6,387 bases of DNA from CAZSGN01 sp964606415 (GTDB lineage: Bacteria > Bacteroidota > Bacteroidia > Bacteroidales > JBBRXJ01), in contig CAZSGN010000169.1 in assembly GCA_964606415.1 (NCBI GenBank), forward strand, positions 1-6,387, given 5' to 3'. The position numbers were made by a program, and so were the translations under genes. The notes under the pieces are model-generated. The model was given only the letters and a program-made list of their open reading frames with translations, did no database searches and was not told the origin of the DNA. Below, piece after piece: positions 1 through 6,367 of the stretch. Numbering within the stretch: position 1 is the first letter of the stretch; each line of letters starts with the position of its first letter.

Positions 1-51
1 CGAAAAAAGTGTATTTTTTCTGCTTTTTGATGGAAAAATGCTCAACTTGGG

Positions 52-71
52 TTAAATGATATAAGACACTG
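52..71 (+). repeat. Left copy of 20-base direct repeat
   Basis: TTAAATGATATAAGACACTG occurs here and again, identical and in the same orientation, at 6368-6387. The bases just to the left also correspond (GGTTAAAT), but the right copy carries an extra 8 bases, ATTTAAAT, between that octamer and GATATAAGACACTG. By rough estimate an exact 20-base match by chance in this window is very unlikely even with AT bias. Confidence 0.75.
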
Positions 72-121
72 TTAAAATTGTTAAAATATTGTTGTACGTG
101 TAGTTTAAATGTAGTTTAAAT
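71..121 (+). repeat. Two short tandem duplications, GTTAAAAT and GTAGTTTAAAT
   Basis: A 9-base unit is repeated at 71-79 and 80-88 (GTTAAAATT, then GTTAAAATA). An 11-base unit, GTAGTTTAAAT, is repeated perfectly at 100-110 and 111-121. With GTTAAAT at 51-57, this makes five GTT(T)AAA(A)T-like words within about 70 bases. They may be simple AT-rich slippage products or a protein-binding array; nothing else in the sequence decides between these. Confidence 0.6.
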
Positions 122-253
122 ATTGCGTTTTTTGATTGATGCAATATAGTTGCTCATTTTTGGCAAACAATCTCCATTAAAATACAACATATAAACAAAT
201 TGCAAGCTTTCATTAAATTAGTGGTAGAACCTTTTTTTGTTTGTTTTATCAAA

Positions 254-288
254 AAAAAAGCCTTGCGATTATTGAGCAAGGCTTTTTT
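254..288 (-). terminator. Rho-independent terminator of the PKD-protein gene
   Basis: A perfect 13-base inverted repeat (254-266 and 276-288, core GCCTTGC/GCAAGGC) encloses a 9-base loop. It lies 15 bases beyond the stop codon of the minus-strand gene at 304. Read on the minus strand, the stem runs into a tract of nine T (complement of 251-259), as expected for intrinsic termination. The plus-strand side also has six T, so it could act in both directions, although no plus-strand gene is seen to its left. Confidence 0.9.
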
Positions 289-303
289 GGGACAAAGGCT
301 GTT

Positions 304-2493
304 TTATTGTTTTTTGATAATTGGTTTGGTTAAGCTGCCGGAGGGCGATGTAAATTCAACCAGGTAAGCACCTTCTTTTAAATCTCCGAGGTTTATGATC
401 ATGGCGCCTTCTCCTGCCGGCTTATTATTTTTTTCTATGGTCTCCACGGTTTCTCCGGTTAATTTCAATAGCCGGATGGTGACATCTCCCCGTTTGGCCA
501 GATTATACTTGATGTTGAGCGTGTTACTGACGGGGTTGGGGTAGATATTTAATTGATCTCCTGCCGCTTCAGAGCTTAATTCATCAACACCTGATGGTGC
601 GCCTAAAACAACTTCTTCGCAATATTCATCACTTTCACCGGTAATAGGGTCATAAATCTCCAGGCAAGCATTAAAGGTGTCTGGTGTTGATTCAACCTCA
701 TATGTATGTGTAGGGTTGGTTGTTGTGGTATCTTCGTCGCCATCGCCAAAGCTCCATTTTAATTTGGCTGCATCACCATGAGAAACCGCGACAAAGTCGA
801 CAGGGTATCCGGTGGCTTTTAATGACTGCTCATTACCAACTTCATGGGCATATTCAGTCTTGAGGCCTTCATTGGCGCCTCCTACTTTAACAAGCCTGTA
901 TGCTTTGCTTTTACATCCTTCCGGGGTTTCTATTGTTAAGCTTACCCGGTAGAACCCTGAATCAGCATAAGTATAACGAGGATTTTCTTTATCGCTTGTA
1001 TACCCATTGTCGAAATCCCATTCATAAGATAAATTCTGGCCAACAGAGCGATTGAGACATTGCACGGTATCATTGCGGCTGATGTACTCAAAGTCTGCAT
1101 TGCAGTTGTAATTAGCATTATCAATGTTCAGGGTTATCTTTTTACATTTGGTATGGGAAATGGTATCTGCGTAGGCTGTTAAACAAACAGTGTAATGTTT
1201 GTCCGAAGTAGAATAGATGTGATCAGGATTTTCAGCGAATTTGTTGTCTGCTTTATTGCCTGTTCCCACATTCCAGTAATAATCAAGGTTTTCACCGATG
1301 GATTTATTGATGAAACGGACGCCTTTCCCATTAGAACCAGCTTTGATCGTGTATTCAAAATCGGCTTTAATGTCTTCACCTGCGGCTCCGACAATGACAT
1401 CTTCTTCGTGGTGGTCTATGCATTGATTAAACAGGTTGACGGTCGTTAATTTTACTTTATAAAAACCAGGTTTTTTAAATTGGTGAACAGGATTTGGTTT
1501 TGTTGATACCGCTCCGTCTCCGAAGACCCAGAAATGCCTGGTTGCGAATCCGGAGGTATTGCTTCTGAAATATACCTGGCGGTTTGTTGTGTCAGCATAG
1601 TAATTGAAGGTGGAATTACATCTGACATCGCCGATTCTAATTTTACGGACGTGATATTCAACGTAAGGGTTGATATTTGTACCATCCCATCCTACCATAA
1701 TTACTTTATAAATTCCGGGTTTTTTGTAAACATGAGTTGGCTTTTCACCTGTGCCTAATGTGCCGTCACCAAATGACCAAAAGAATTGTTTTAAGGTATC
1801 AGCAGAGTTGTTGAAAAACTGGACGGTGTCAGCGTTGATGTAATATTTAAAATCTGCATAAGCAATCGGTTGATTGATGGAGACTCTTTTGGTTTTGTTA
1901 TAAACACGGTCATGAACCGTGTCATTGATGGTTAAGTTGATGTCATAATAGCCTTTGTATTGGTAATAATGAACCGGCTTTCTTTCATTGGATGTTTGCC
2001 CGTCACCGAATTTCCAGAAATAAGTAAGGCCGGAACTGTCGGGGGTGTAGTTGTTAAGATAAACGTAACCGGTGTCAACGTCTTTATCAACAAAAAAATC
2101 AACTTCCCAGGGTGAGAAGTACGAGTTGTTTAATGATATTGCATCTTCAACAACCACTGTCTGGCAGCGGGTGTCTTTCCCGTTATCTATATCGGTTACT
2201 GTCAGGCAAACATCATAGCTGCCTTGTTCTTCATAAGTATGAATGATTGAAGTAATTTGATAATCATTGATTAGTGTGTCATGCCCGTCACCAAAATCCC
2301 AGTGAAACTGATCAATGCCAAAAGCCTCTCCTGTGAAGAGGAATTCTAATTCTAGAGCATTACTTCCTGCATATTCAAAATCAGCAGGTACAGAGGATGA
2401 AAACTGGCCTTGTATATTTGTTGTTATTAGTTGAAAAAGGGATACTGCCAGAATTGCTTTTATAAAATAAGGTATAAAATTTGTTTTTTTCAT
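304..2493 (-). CDS. Secreted PKD-repeat protein with T9SS type A sorting domain
   Basis: This 729-residue protein is predicted to be exported and then carried across the outer membrane by the type IX secretion system. Residues 1-30 look like a signal peptide (MKKTNF, then a hydrophobic stretch ending near GQ). Seven PKD-like beta-sandwich repeats follow, at about 36-115, 124-206, 211-288, 292-369, 376-457, 463-537 and 545-630. They are marked by W-x-FGDG motifs with Trp at 65, 160, 239, 322 and 580. Repeats 5 and 6 carry degenerate forms, WNVGTG (407-412) and WDFDNG (492-497). The tail from about 648 (NIYPNP, later GAYLVEF) matches the type A C-terminal sorting domain. No enzymatic domain is visible, so an adhesive or structural surface role is an inference. 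The start is chosen because the signal peptide follows it directly. There is no Shine-Dalgarno sequence, only an A-rich leader. It appears monocistronic, with its own terminator. Confidence 0.93.
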   Translation of the reverse strand: MKKTNFIPYFIKAILAVSLFQLITTNIQGQFSSSVPADFEYAGSNALELEFLFTGEAFGIDQFHWDFGDGHDTLINDYQITSIIHTYEEQGSYDVCLTVTDIDNGKDTRCQTVVVEDAISLNNSYFSPWEVDFFVDKDVDTGYVYLNNYTPDSSGLTYFWKFGDGQTSNERKPVHYYQYKGYYDINLTINDTVHDRVYNKTKRVSINQPIAYADFKYYINADTVQFFNNSADTLKQFFWSFGDGTLGTGEKPTHVYKKPGIYKVIMVGWDGTNINPYVEYHVRKIRIGDVRCNSTFNYYADTTNRQVYFRSNTSGFATRHFWVFGDGAVSTKPNPVHQFKKPGFYKVKLTTVNLFNQCIDHHEEDVIVGAAGEDIKADFEYTIKAGSNGKGVRFINKSIGENLDYYWNVGTGNKADNKFAENPDHIYSTSDKHYTVCLTAYADTISHTKCKKITLNIDNANYNCNADFEYISRNDTVQCLNRSVGQNLSYEWDFDNGYTSDKENPRYTYADSGFYRVSLTIETPEGCKSKAYRLVKVGGANEGLKTEYAHEVGNEQSLKATGYPVDFVAVSHGDAAKLKWSFGDGDEDTTTTNPTHTYEVESTPDTFNACLEIYDPITGESDEYCEEVVLGAPSGVDELSSEAAGDQLNIYPNPVSNTLNIKYNLAKRGDVTIRLLKLTGETVETIEKNNKPAGEGAMIINLGDLKEGAYLVEFTSPSGSLTKPIIKKQ

Positions 2494-2518
2494 GGTTTTT
2501 AATTTTTAAGTTGTTTTT

Positions 2519-2526
2519 CAAATTTA
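2519..2526 (-). promoter_or_regulatory. Candidate -7 promoter element for the PKD-protein gene
   Basis: The minus strand reads TAAATTTG, fitting the Bacteroidota -7 consensus TAnnTTTG. It lies 25 bases upstream of the start codon, implying a leader of roughly 20 bases. No matching TTG (-33) is seen at the usual spacing, so this rests on the -7 motif and its position. Confidence 0.45.
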
Positions 2527-2621
2527 CAAAAAATGGGTTTAATAAAGAAATTGATTATCAACTTATTTCCTTTTTTTATTTATACAGATTAATGATTTTT
2601 AAGTAACCCTTTTAATATGCA

Positions 2622-3608
2622 TCATTTTTGTGGGATATGAACATCTAATAGTTTGCATTGAGGGTTTGGAATCAGTTTAAAGGTATTGATGGCGGCGGGG
2701 AATAAAATGGTTTCTCCCATTTGGATGGTTTCTGTTCCCCCGGGGTGTTTAATTGTAGCCTGGCCTTCCATGCACATGTATATAATAAATGAATCAATGG
2801 CATAGTAGTCTTTTTGAATAGGGACGTTAAAATTTAATATTTTTGTCTCAAAATATGGACATTGCAGCAATTTAACGGACTCATTCAGGATTTCTTTGTA
2901 ATGTGTGCGAAAATCTTCAACTGATCGATAATCAATAGCATCCACGGCAAGGTCGGTATGCAATTCTCGTTGGTTACCATCTGCATCTGTGCGGTTCCAG
3001 TCATAGATACGGTATGTTACATCAGATGTTTGTTGTATTTCTGCTAAAAGAATTCCGGCTCCAATGGCATGAATTCTGCCTGCGGGGAGGAAAAATACAT
3101 CGCCGGGCTGCACGGGTTCCCGGTTAAGGATTTGCTCGATATGTCCTTTTTTAAGTTCCTCAATATATTTATTCTTGTCAATGGTTTGGTTAAATCCGAC
3201 AATGAGTTCGGCATTGGTATCAGCCTCAATAACATACCACATTTCTGTTTTTCCGAATGATTCATGTCGCTCCCGGGCCATTTTATCGTCAGGATGCACT
3301 TGTATGGATAGTTGTTCTTTTGCATCAATGAATTTAATAAGCAAGGGGAATAAAGTGCCGAATTGTTTAAATACATGTTCCCCAACGACCTCACCCATAT
3401 AAATTTCAATAAGTTCTTCAAGGCTAGTGCCTTTAAGAAAACCGTTTGAGACGATGGATTGATTTCCTGGGACGCTGGATATTTCCCAGCTTTCCCCTGT
3501 GCCTGGTTTTGCATTCTTTCCAAGTGTATTCCTGAGCTTTTCTCCCCCCCAAATGGTTTCTTTAAAAATGGGATCAAATTTAAACGGATATAATTGTGTT
3601 TCTTTCAT
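2622..3608 (-). CDS. manA: Mannose-6-phosphate isomerase, class I
   Basis: Cytosolic zinc enzyme interconverting mannose-6-phosphate and fructose-6-phosphate, supplying precursors for GDP-mannose glycans or allowing use of mannose. The 328-residue length fits the short bacterial form of the type I family. The N terminus (YPFKFDPIFKETIWGG) is typical. Candidate zinc ligands are Gln103 and His105 in SIQVHPDD, Glu122 in KTEMWY and His180 in AGRIHAIG. The following SDVTYRIYDWNR (195-206) contains the conserved arginine region of the active site (Arg200). The C-terminal part is a second cupin-like barrel ending in LLDVHIPQK. The gene lies 128 bases upstream of the PKD-protein gene on the same strand, and I see no clear terminator between them, so some readthrough is possible. 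No Shine-Dalgarno sequence is present. All key residues are there, so it should be active. Confidence 0.95.
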   Translation of the reverse strand: MKETQLYPFKFDPIFKETIWGGEKLRNTLGKNAKPGTGESWEISSVPGNQSIVSNGFLKGTSLEELIEIYMGEVVGEHVFKQFGTLFPLLIKFIDAKEQLSIQVHPDDKMARERHESFGKTEMWYVIEADTNAELIVGFNQTIDKNKYIEELKKGHIEQILNREPVQPGDVFFLPAGRIHAIGAGILLAEIQQTSDVTYRIYDWNRTDADGNQRELHTDLAVDAIDYRSVEDFRTHYKEILNESVKLLQCPYFETKILNFNVPIQKDYYAIDSFIIYMCMEGQATIKHPGGTETIQMGETILFPAAINTFKLIPNPQCKLLDVHIPQK

Positions 3609-3826
3609 TTTTTGCTGTTTGTTTTTTCAATGTGTTATAGCAGAAAAATGTATTATAAAGAATTTTCTATAAAGTCGAAAATGATCATATATAATGCACT
3701 TCTATTCATGATGTTTCATTTGCAAAGTTAATCCTGCCCGGGAATGTCGGTTTATTTCGAATATAAAAGAGCAATCTCCAGAAAGAGCATAACGCAGCAA
3801 ATGGGATATAATTGGACAGAAATAAA
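3609..3826. other. Intergenic region between manA and the Dabb gene
   Basis: This 218-base gap contains no credible gene. Apart from one candidate -7 motif for manA at 3723-3730 it shows only AT-rich sequence with a short GC patch around 3735-3742 (GCCCGGGA). No clear terminator for the Dabb gene, whose stop is at 3827, was found. Confidence 0.5.
3723..3730 (-). promoter_or_regulatory. Candidate -7 promoter element for manA
   Basis: The minus strand reads TAACTTTG, matching TAnnTTTG. It lies 114 bases upstream of the manA start, which would leave a long leader of about 105-110 bases. No -33 TTG at normal spacing is evident, so confidence is limited. Confidence 0.35.
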
Positions 3827-4123
3827 TTATTTAACATAATCAACCACATGCGTCTTTTCGCAAACTTCCTGGATGTATTCAACCACTTGTTGATGGGCTG
3901 GGTGAACGCGATAGTTGTTCAGCATATCAAAGTTTTCAAAGTCACTGATGAGAACAACATCAAAAGCGCGTTCGGAAGGAGTGGTGTTTTCTCCTATTTC
4001 AAAGAATTTGATTTCTTCAATGATCGAGGGGAGTCCTTTTAATTGATGGATTAATTCTTGTTTGTTATCCTCCCTGGTCGGAAGATCTTCTTTCATTTTA
4101 AACATAACAATGTGTCGTATCAT
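3827..4123 (-). CDS. Dabb (stress-responsive A/B barrel) family protein
   Basis: A 98-residue protein with the hallmarks of the Dabb family (PF07876), small dimeric ferredoxin-like alpha/beta barrels. It opens with MIRHIVMFKMKE, giving the conserved N-terminal strand and His4. The middle has GEN (44-46) and the strand FDVVLISDFE (54-63). The end has LNNYRVHPAHQQVVEYI (68-84), the Y-x-x-HP-x-H motif typical of the family. Length is normal for a single-domain member. Some relatives are stress-induced plant proteins or polyketide cyclases; most bacterial members have no known substrate, so the function here stays open. It stands alone on the minus strand, separated by 218 bases from manA and divergent from the udk remnant. 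The AT-rich leader lacks a Shine-Dalgarno sequence. Confidence 0.88.
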   Translation of the reverse strand: MIRHIVMFKMKEDLPTREDNKQELIHQLKGLPSIIEEIKFFEIGENTTPSERAFDVVLISDFENFDMLNNYRVHPAHQQVVEYIQEVCEKTHVVDYVK

Positions 4124-4125
4124 AA

Positions 4126-4133
4126 TATATTTG
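4126..4133 (+). promoter_or_regulatory. Candidate relic promoter of the udk pseudogene
   Basis: The plus strand reads TATATTTG, matching the TAnnTTTG -7 consensus, 66 bases before the ATG of the decayed uridine kinase gene. No -33 element is visible. If still active it would transcribe through the pseudogene into the exonuclease gene, for which I found no closer consensus promoter. Confidence 0.25.
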
Positions 4134-4152
4134 ATTTGATTTTTTTGTATGA

Positions 4153-4160
4153 CAAAATTA
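4153..4160 (-). promoter_or_regulatory. Candidate -7 promoter element for the Dabb gene
   Basis: The minus strand reads TAATTTTG, matching TAnnTTTG, 29 bases upstream of the Dabb start codon. This gives a leader of about 20-25 bases, a placement very similar to that of the PKD-protein gene. No -33 TTG at the usual distance was found. Confidence 0.45.
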
Positions 4161-4199
4161 GTAATAACTTTAATTGTTCATTATATTATTTGTTGATTT

Positions 4200-4523
4200 A
4201 TGAGATTGATTGGAATAGCTGGTGGTTTTGGTTCCGGAAAAACCATCGTGGTTGAAGTTTTGAAACAATTATGTGGCGAAAATATGAGTGAAATCATCCC
4301 GTTGGATGTTTGTTCTTTCAGGGATAATTGATATTTATTTGTCAATTACAATTTTTGAAAGAAATGGGGAGAAGCATTTGTTTCATTTGATTTTTTATTT
4401 CTTTTTCATTAAGTTGGAGCCTGTGAAAAAAAGATGAAACAGATGTATATTTTTACCGGACACAATCGTTTTCTGCTTGCTGTTGACTACTTTCAAAGGT
4501 TTATTTTGACGATAAAAGAATGA
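4200..4523 (+). pseudogene. udk: Decayed uridine kinase gene
   Basis: The reading frame from ATG 4200 encodes 43 residues before TGA 4329-4331. Its start, RLIGIAGGFGSGKT, is the Walker A region of uridine kinase (Lys14 intact; the usual GGSGSGKTT has become GGFGSGKTI). IIPLDVCSFRD (32-42) resembles the family's IPQDSYYKD. The same frame continues, broken by TGA 4356 and TAA 4410. It then shows EAF at codons 58-60 (family DHPxAF) and Q-x-Y-x-F-x-x-H-x-R at 81-90 (family P-x-Y-x-Y-x-x-H-T-R). From Lys14 to that His is 74 residues, against about 75 in recalled family members. Codons 94-107 still resemble the family's T-I-x-I-x-P-x-x-VIIIEG segment. Further stops come at 4521 and 4524, and about half of the roughly 205-residue enzyme is missing before the exonuclease start. 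The first 43 residues are a strong match; the later part rests on spacing and scattered residues. Confidence 0.72.
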
Positions 4524-4573
4524 TAAAATACATAAGTAATAAAGGTAGTACGAAACTTTAAATAGCTTTTGTT

Positions 4574-5299
4574 ATGTTAGAACACGTTAAAAAGGATAAC
4601 GTGCTGTTTCTTGATATTGAAACAGTACCTGCTTCTCCCGATTTTGCTTCTCTGGATGAAGATTTCAAATTATTATGGGAAAAAAAATCGGCTTACTTTA
4701 GAAAAGAGGAAGATTCGGTCGAAGAAAGTTATGAAAGGGCTGGTATTTATGCTGAGTTTGGAAAGATTGTTTGTATATCAGTGGGGTTGATTATTAATCG
4801 GGAAGGGAAGCAGTTTTTCCGTTTGAAATCTTTTGCTGGCGATGATGAAAAACAGTTACTGCATGAGTTTGCTGAAATGCTTGAGAAGTTTTCAAGTAAA
4901 GGAGAGGCTTATTTGAGTGCACACAATGGAAAGGAGTTTGATTTCCCTTATATTGCCAGAAGAATGCTTATTAATGGACTTAAATTACCGGCTATTATTG
5001 ATGTGGCCGGTAAAAAACCATGGGAGGTTAAGTTTATAGATACCATGGAGTTGTGGAAGTTTGGTGATTATAAGCATTTTACTTCACTCAACCTACTGAC
5101 TAAAATATTTGGAATACCTTCTCCGAAAGGAGATATTGATGGCAGTCAGGTAGGTGCTGTGTATTGGAAAAATAAGGATCTTAACAGGATTGTTTCTTAT
5201 TGTGAACGTGACGTTCTTGCTGTGGCACAATTATTTCTCCGCTTTAAAGGGGAGCCACTGATCCCGGAAAATCAACTTGAGCTGTCAGGTCAGGAATGA
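4574..5299 (+). CDS. Predicted DEDDy 3'-5' exonuclease, PolB-like family
   Basis: A 241-residue protein of the RNase H-like fold, resembling stand-alone exonucleases related to the proofreading domain of family B DNA polymerases (COG3298/PF10108 type). The metal-binding motifs are intact: Exo I in FLDIETVP with Asp14 and Glu16, Exo II in HNGKEFDFPYI with Asp123, and Exo III in YCERDVLA with Tyr209 and Asp213. The tyrosine four residues before the last Asp makes it DEDDy. FIDTMELWKFGDYKHFTSLN (154-173) is a further typical segment. No polymerase domain is attached, so it probably removes nucleotides from single-stranded 3' ends in repair, but the substrate is unknown. The start follows an in-frame stop at 4559-4561. 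No Shine-Dalgarno or consensus promoter lies nearby; the decayed udk is directly upstream. Its 3' end overlaps the convergent hydrolase gene by 10 bases. Confidence 0.9.
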   Translation: MLEHVKKDNVLFLDIETVPASPDFASLDEDFKLLWEKKSAYFRKEEDSVEESYERAGIYAEFGKIVCISVGLIINREGKQFFRLKSFAGDDEKQLLHEFAEMLEKFSSKGEAYLSAHNGKEFDFPYIARRMLINGLKLPAIIDVAGKKPWEVKFIDTMELWKFGDYKHFTSLNLLTKIFGIPSPKGDIDGSQVGAVYWKNKDLNRIVSYCERDVLAVAQLFLRFKGEPLIPENQLELSGQE

Positions 5300-6108
5300 T
5301 CAGTGTTCGAAGAAATAAATTTTTTTATGATCTCTAATAACTGACCGGGTTGCTCTGCATGTAACCAATGACCTGCATTTTTTATTATTTCCATCCGGGC
5401 AGTAGGGAATAGGGTCTGAATACTTGGGAGGTCAGTCTCTTTTAAGTAATTGCTGTTGTCTCCTTTAACAAATAAAGCTGGTAAATTATTGATAGAATCG
5501 GGTGATTGCTGTTTCTCTGGCACATCAATAAAGAGTTGGTCAAGATTTCTTTCAATGGCATCAATATTGATTTTCCAGGAGTAATTGCCATCTTTGTTTC
5601 GTTTAAGATTTTTTAATAAAAACTGGCTTATTTTCTTTGAAGTAAGATATTGGAATATGACATCTTCTGCCTGACTTCGTTGATAAATGGTTTGATGGTT
5701 TAAATCCTGTAAGGCCCGGATGATTTTTTTGTGTTGTTGGGCGTCAATCTGATCCCCGTGAATATCATAGCCTTTAGGTGCAACATCAAGCACAATTAGT
5801 AAACGAAACAAATCAGGTTTTTTTCTTGCAAGTGTCATGGCTGTTCTTCCTCCAAGCGAATGACCTGCAACAATTGGTTTTGATAATTGGTGGTCGTAAA
5901 TAAATGTTTCAAGGTCACTGGCCATTTCTTCCAGATTCATCACGGGGTCATGGGCTGAGTCGCCATGATTTCTAAGGTCAGGCAGGTATACTTTATGTGT
6001 TTCTCCCAGTTGCCGGGCAAACTGAATCCAGTTGTCGGATGATCCGTAAAGGCCGTGTATGATTATTATTGCATCTCCTTGTCCAAATTTTTTGTAAGCT
6101 AATTGCAT
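5290..6108 (-). CDS. Alpha/beta hydrolase, YbfF-like esterase
   Basis: A 272-residue cytosolic alpha/beta hydrolase with no signal peptide. The oxyanion-hole region is IIIIHGLYGSSDNW (14-27), followed by LPDLRNHGDS (42-51), a motif shared with the YbfF/ABHD11 branch. The nucleophile elbow is GHSLGG with Ser84, and the catalytic histidine is His247 in NAGHWLHAEQP. The acid is probably Asp108 in VLDVAPKG, as in YbfF, with Asp217 in VKGDNSNYL as the alternative. Residues 115-200 form a variable helical cap. YbfF-type enzymes cleave small acyl esters and acyl-CoA thioesters in vitro; the physiological substrate here cannot be read from the sequence. MenH- or BioH-like roles are less likely because no menaquinone or biotin genes are nearby. 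The start gives a normal N-terminal strand after an A-rich leader. The gene converges on the exonuclease and overlaps its last 10 bases. Confidence 0.9.
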   Translation of the reverse strand: MQLAYKKFGQGDAIIIIHGLYGSSDNWIQFARQLGETHKVYLPDLRNHGDSAHDPVMNLEEMASDLETFIYDHQLSKPIVAGHSLGGRTAMTLARKKPDLFRLLIVLDVAPKGYDIHGDQIDAQQHKKIIRALQDLNHQTIYQRSQAEDVIFQYLTSKKISQFLLKNLKRNKDGNYSWKINIDAIERNLDQLFIDVPEKQQSPDSINNLPALFVKGDNSNYLKETDLPSIQTLFPTARMEIIKNAGHWLHAEQPGQLLEIIKKFISSNTDHS

Positions 6109-6149
6109 GTTTTTTTTATTTTGTTTAGACTATAAATTCAACTTTTTGG

Positions 6150-6173
6150 AGCATCATGTTTGATAACGATGCT
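6150..6173 (-). other. Small hairpin in the hydrolase leader region
   Basis: AGCATC (6150-6155) and GATGCT (6168-6173) can pair around a 12-base loop, about 40 bases upstream of the hydrolase start. It lacks a following T tract on the minus strand long enough to be a good terminator. It may be a leader structure or chance. Confidence 0.25.
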
Positions 6174-6285
6174 TGTAGTCCAAAGATGCGGAGTTTACCT
6201 GTATAAATGAGGAATTTTGGGACAAGCATAATGAGGTTTAGCGGACATTATGGACGAACACTGTTTAAAACCATAACTTATACTG

Positions 6286-6310
6286 TATGATATGATGTGT
6301 TATGATGTTT
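6286..6310 (+). repeat. Short degenerate TATGATG tandem repeat
   Basis: Two 10-base units stand side by side, TATGATGTGT (6291-6300) and TATGATGTTT (6301-6310), differing at one base. They are preceded by a partial ATGA and followed by GATGT. No function is apparent. Confidence 0.45.
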
Positions 6311-6367
6311 GATGTACCTTCCTGGATTATTAATTATGGTTCTACTCTTATTTTAATGGTTAAATAT

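Larger units (their letters stand above)
1..253. other. Non-coding left end, AT-rich
   Basis: No convincing gene is visible on either strand here. The stretch lies beyond the terminator of the PKD-protein gene. It holds a copy of a 20-base repeat that recurs at the right end of the window, followed by short tandem duplications built on GTTAAAT or GTTTAAAT. From about 122 to 253 I see only AT-rich sequence without recognisable signals. Confidence 0.6.

Noticed and set aside
1195..1758. Open frames of 74-84 residues on the plus strand and 73-77 residues on the minus strand within the PKD-protein gene
   Set aside because: They are shadows of the 729-residue coding sequence, with unlikely composition and no start signals.
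3044..3577. A 177-residue open frame on the minus strand inside manA
   Set aside because: It lies in another frame of the manA gene, whose full-length product has every family motif. The alternative protein has no recognisable domain.
4058..4255. A 65-residue plus-strand open frame across the Dabb start and udk relic
   Set aside because: It runs antisense to the Dabb gene and out of frame with the udk remnant. Its end (WNSWWFWFRKNHRG) is the P-loop DNA read in the wrong frame.
4434..4523. A separate 29-residue small protein starting at ATG 4434
   Set aside because: It is in the same frame as the udk relic and its residues fall where Udk motifs are expected, so it is better read as part of the pseudogene.
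4200..4523. Functional udk using stop-codon readthrough or TGA recoded as tryptophan
   Set aside because: The frame contains TAA as well as TGA stops, the neighbouring exonuclease and hydrolase genes end in TGA, and the C-terminal half of the enzyme is missing.
6269..6341. Inverted repeat AACCATAA/TTATGGTT
   Set aside because: Only 8 bases per arm with a 57-base spacer in AT-rich DNA, so chance is a sufficient explanation.
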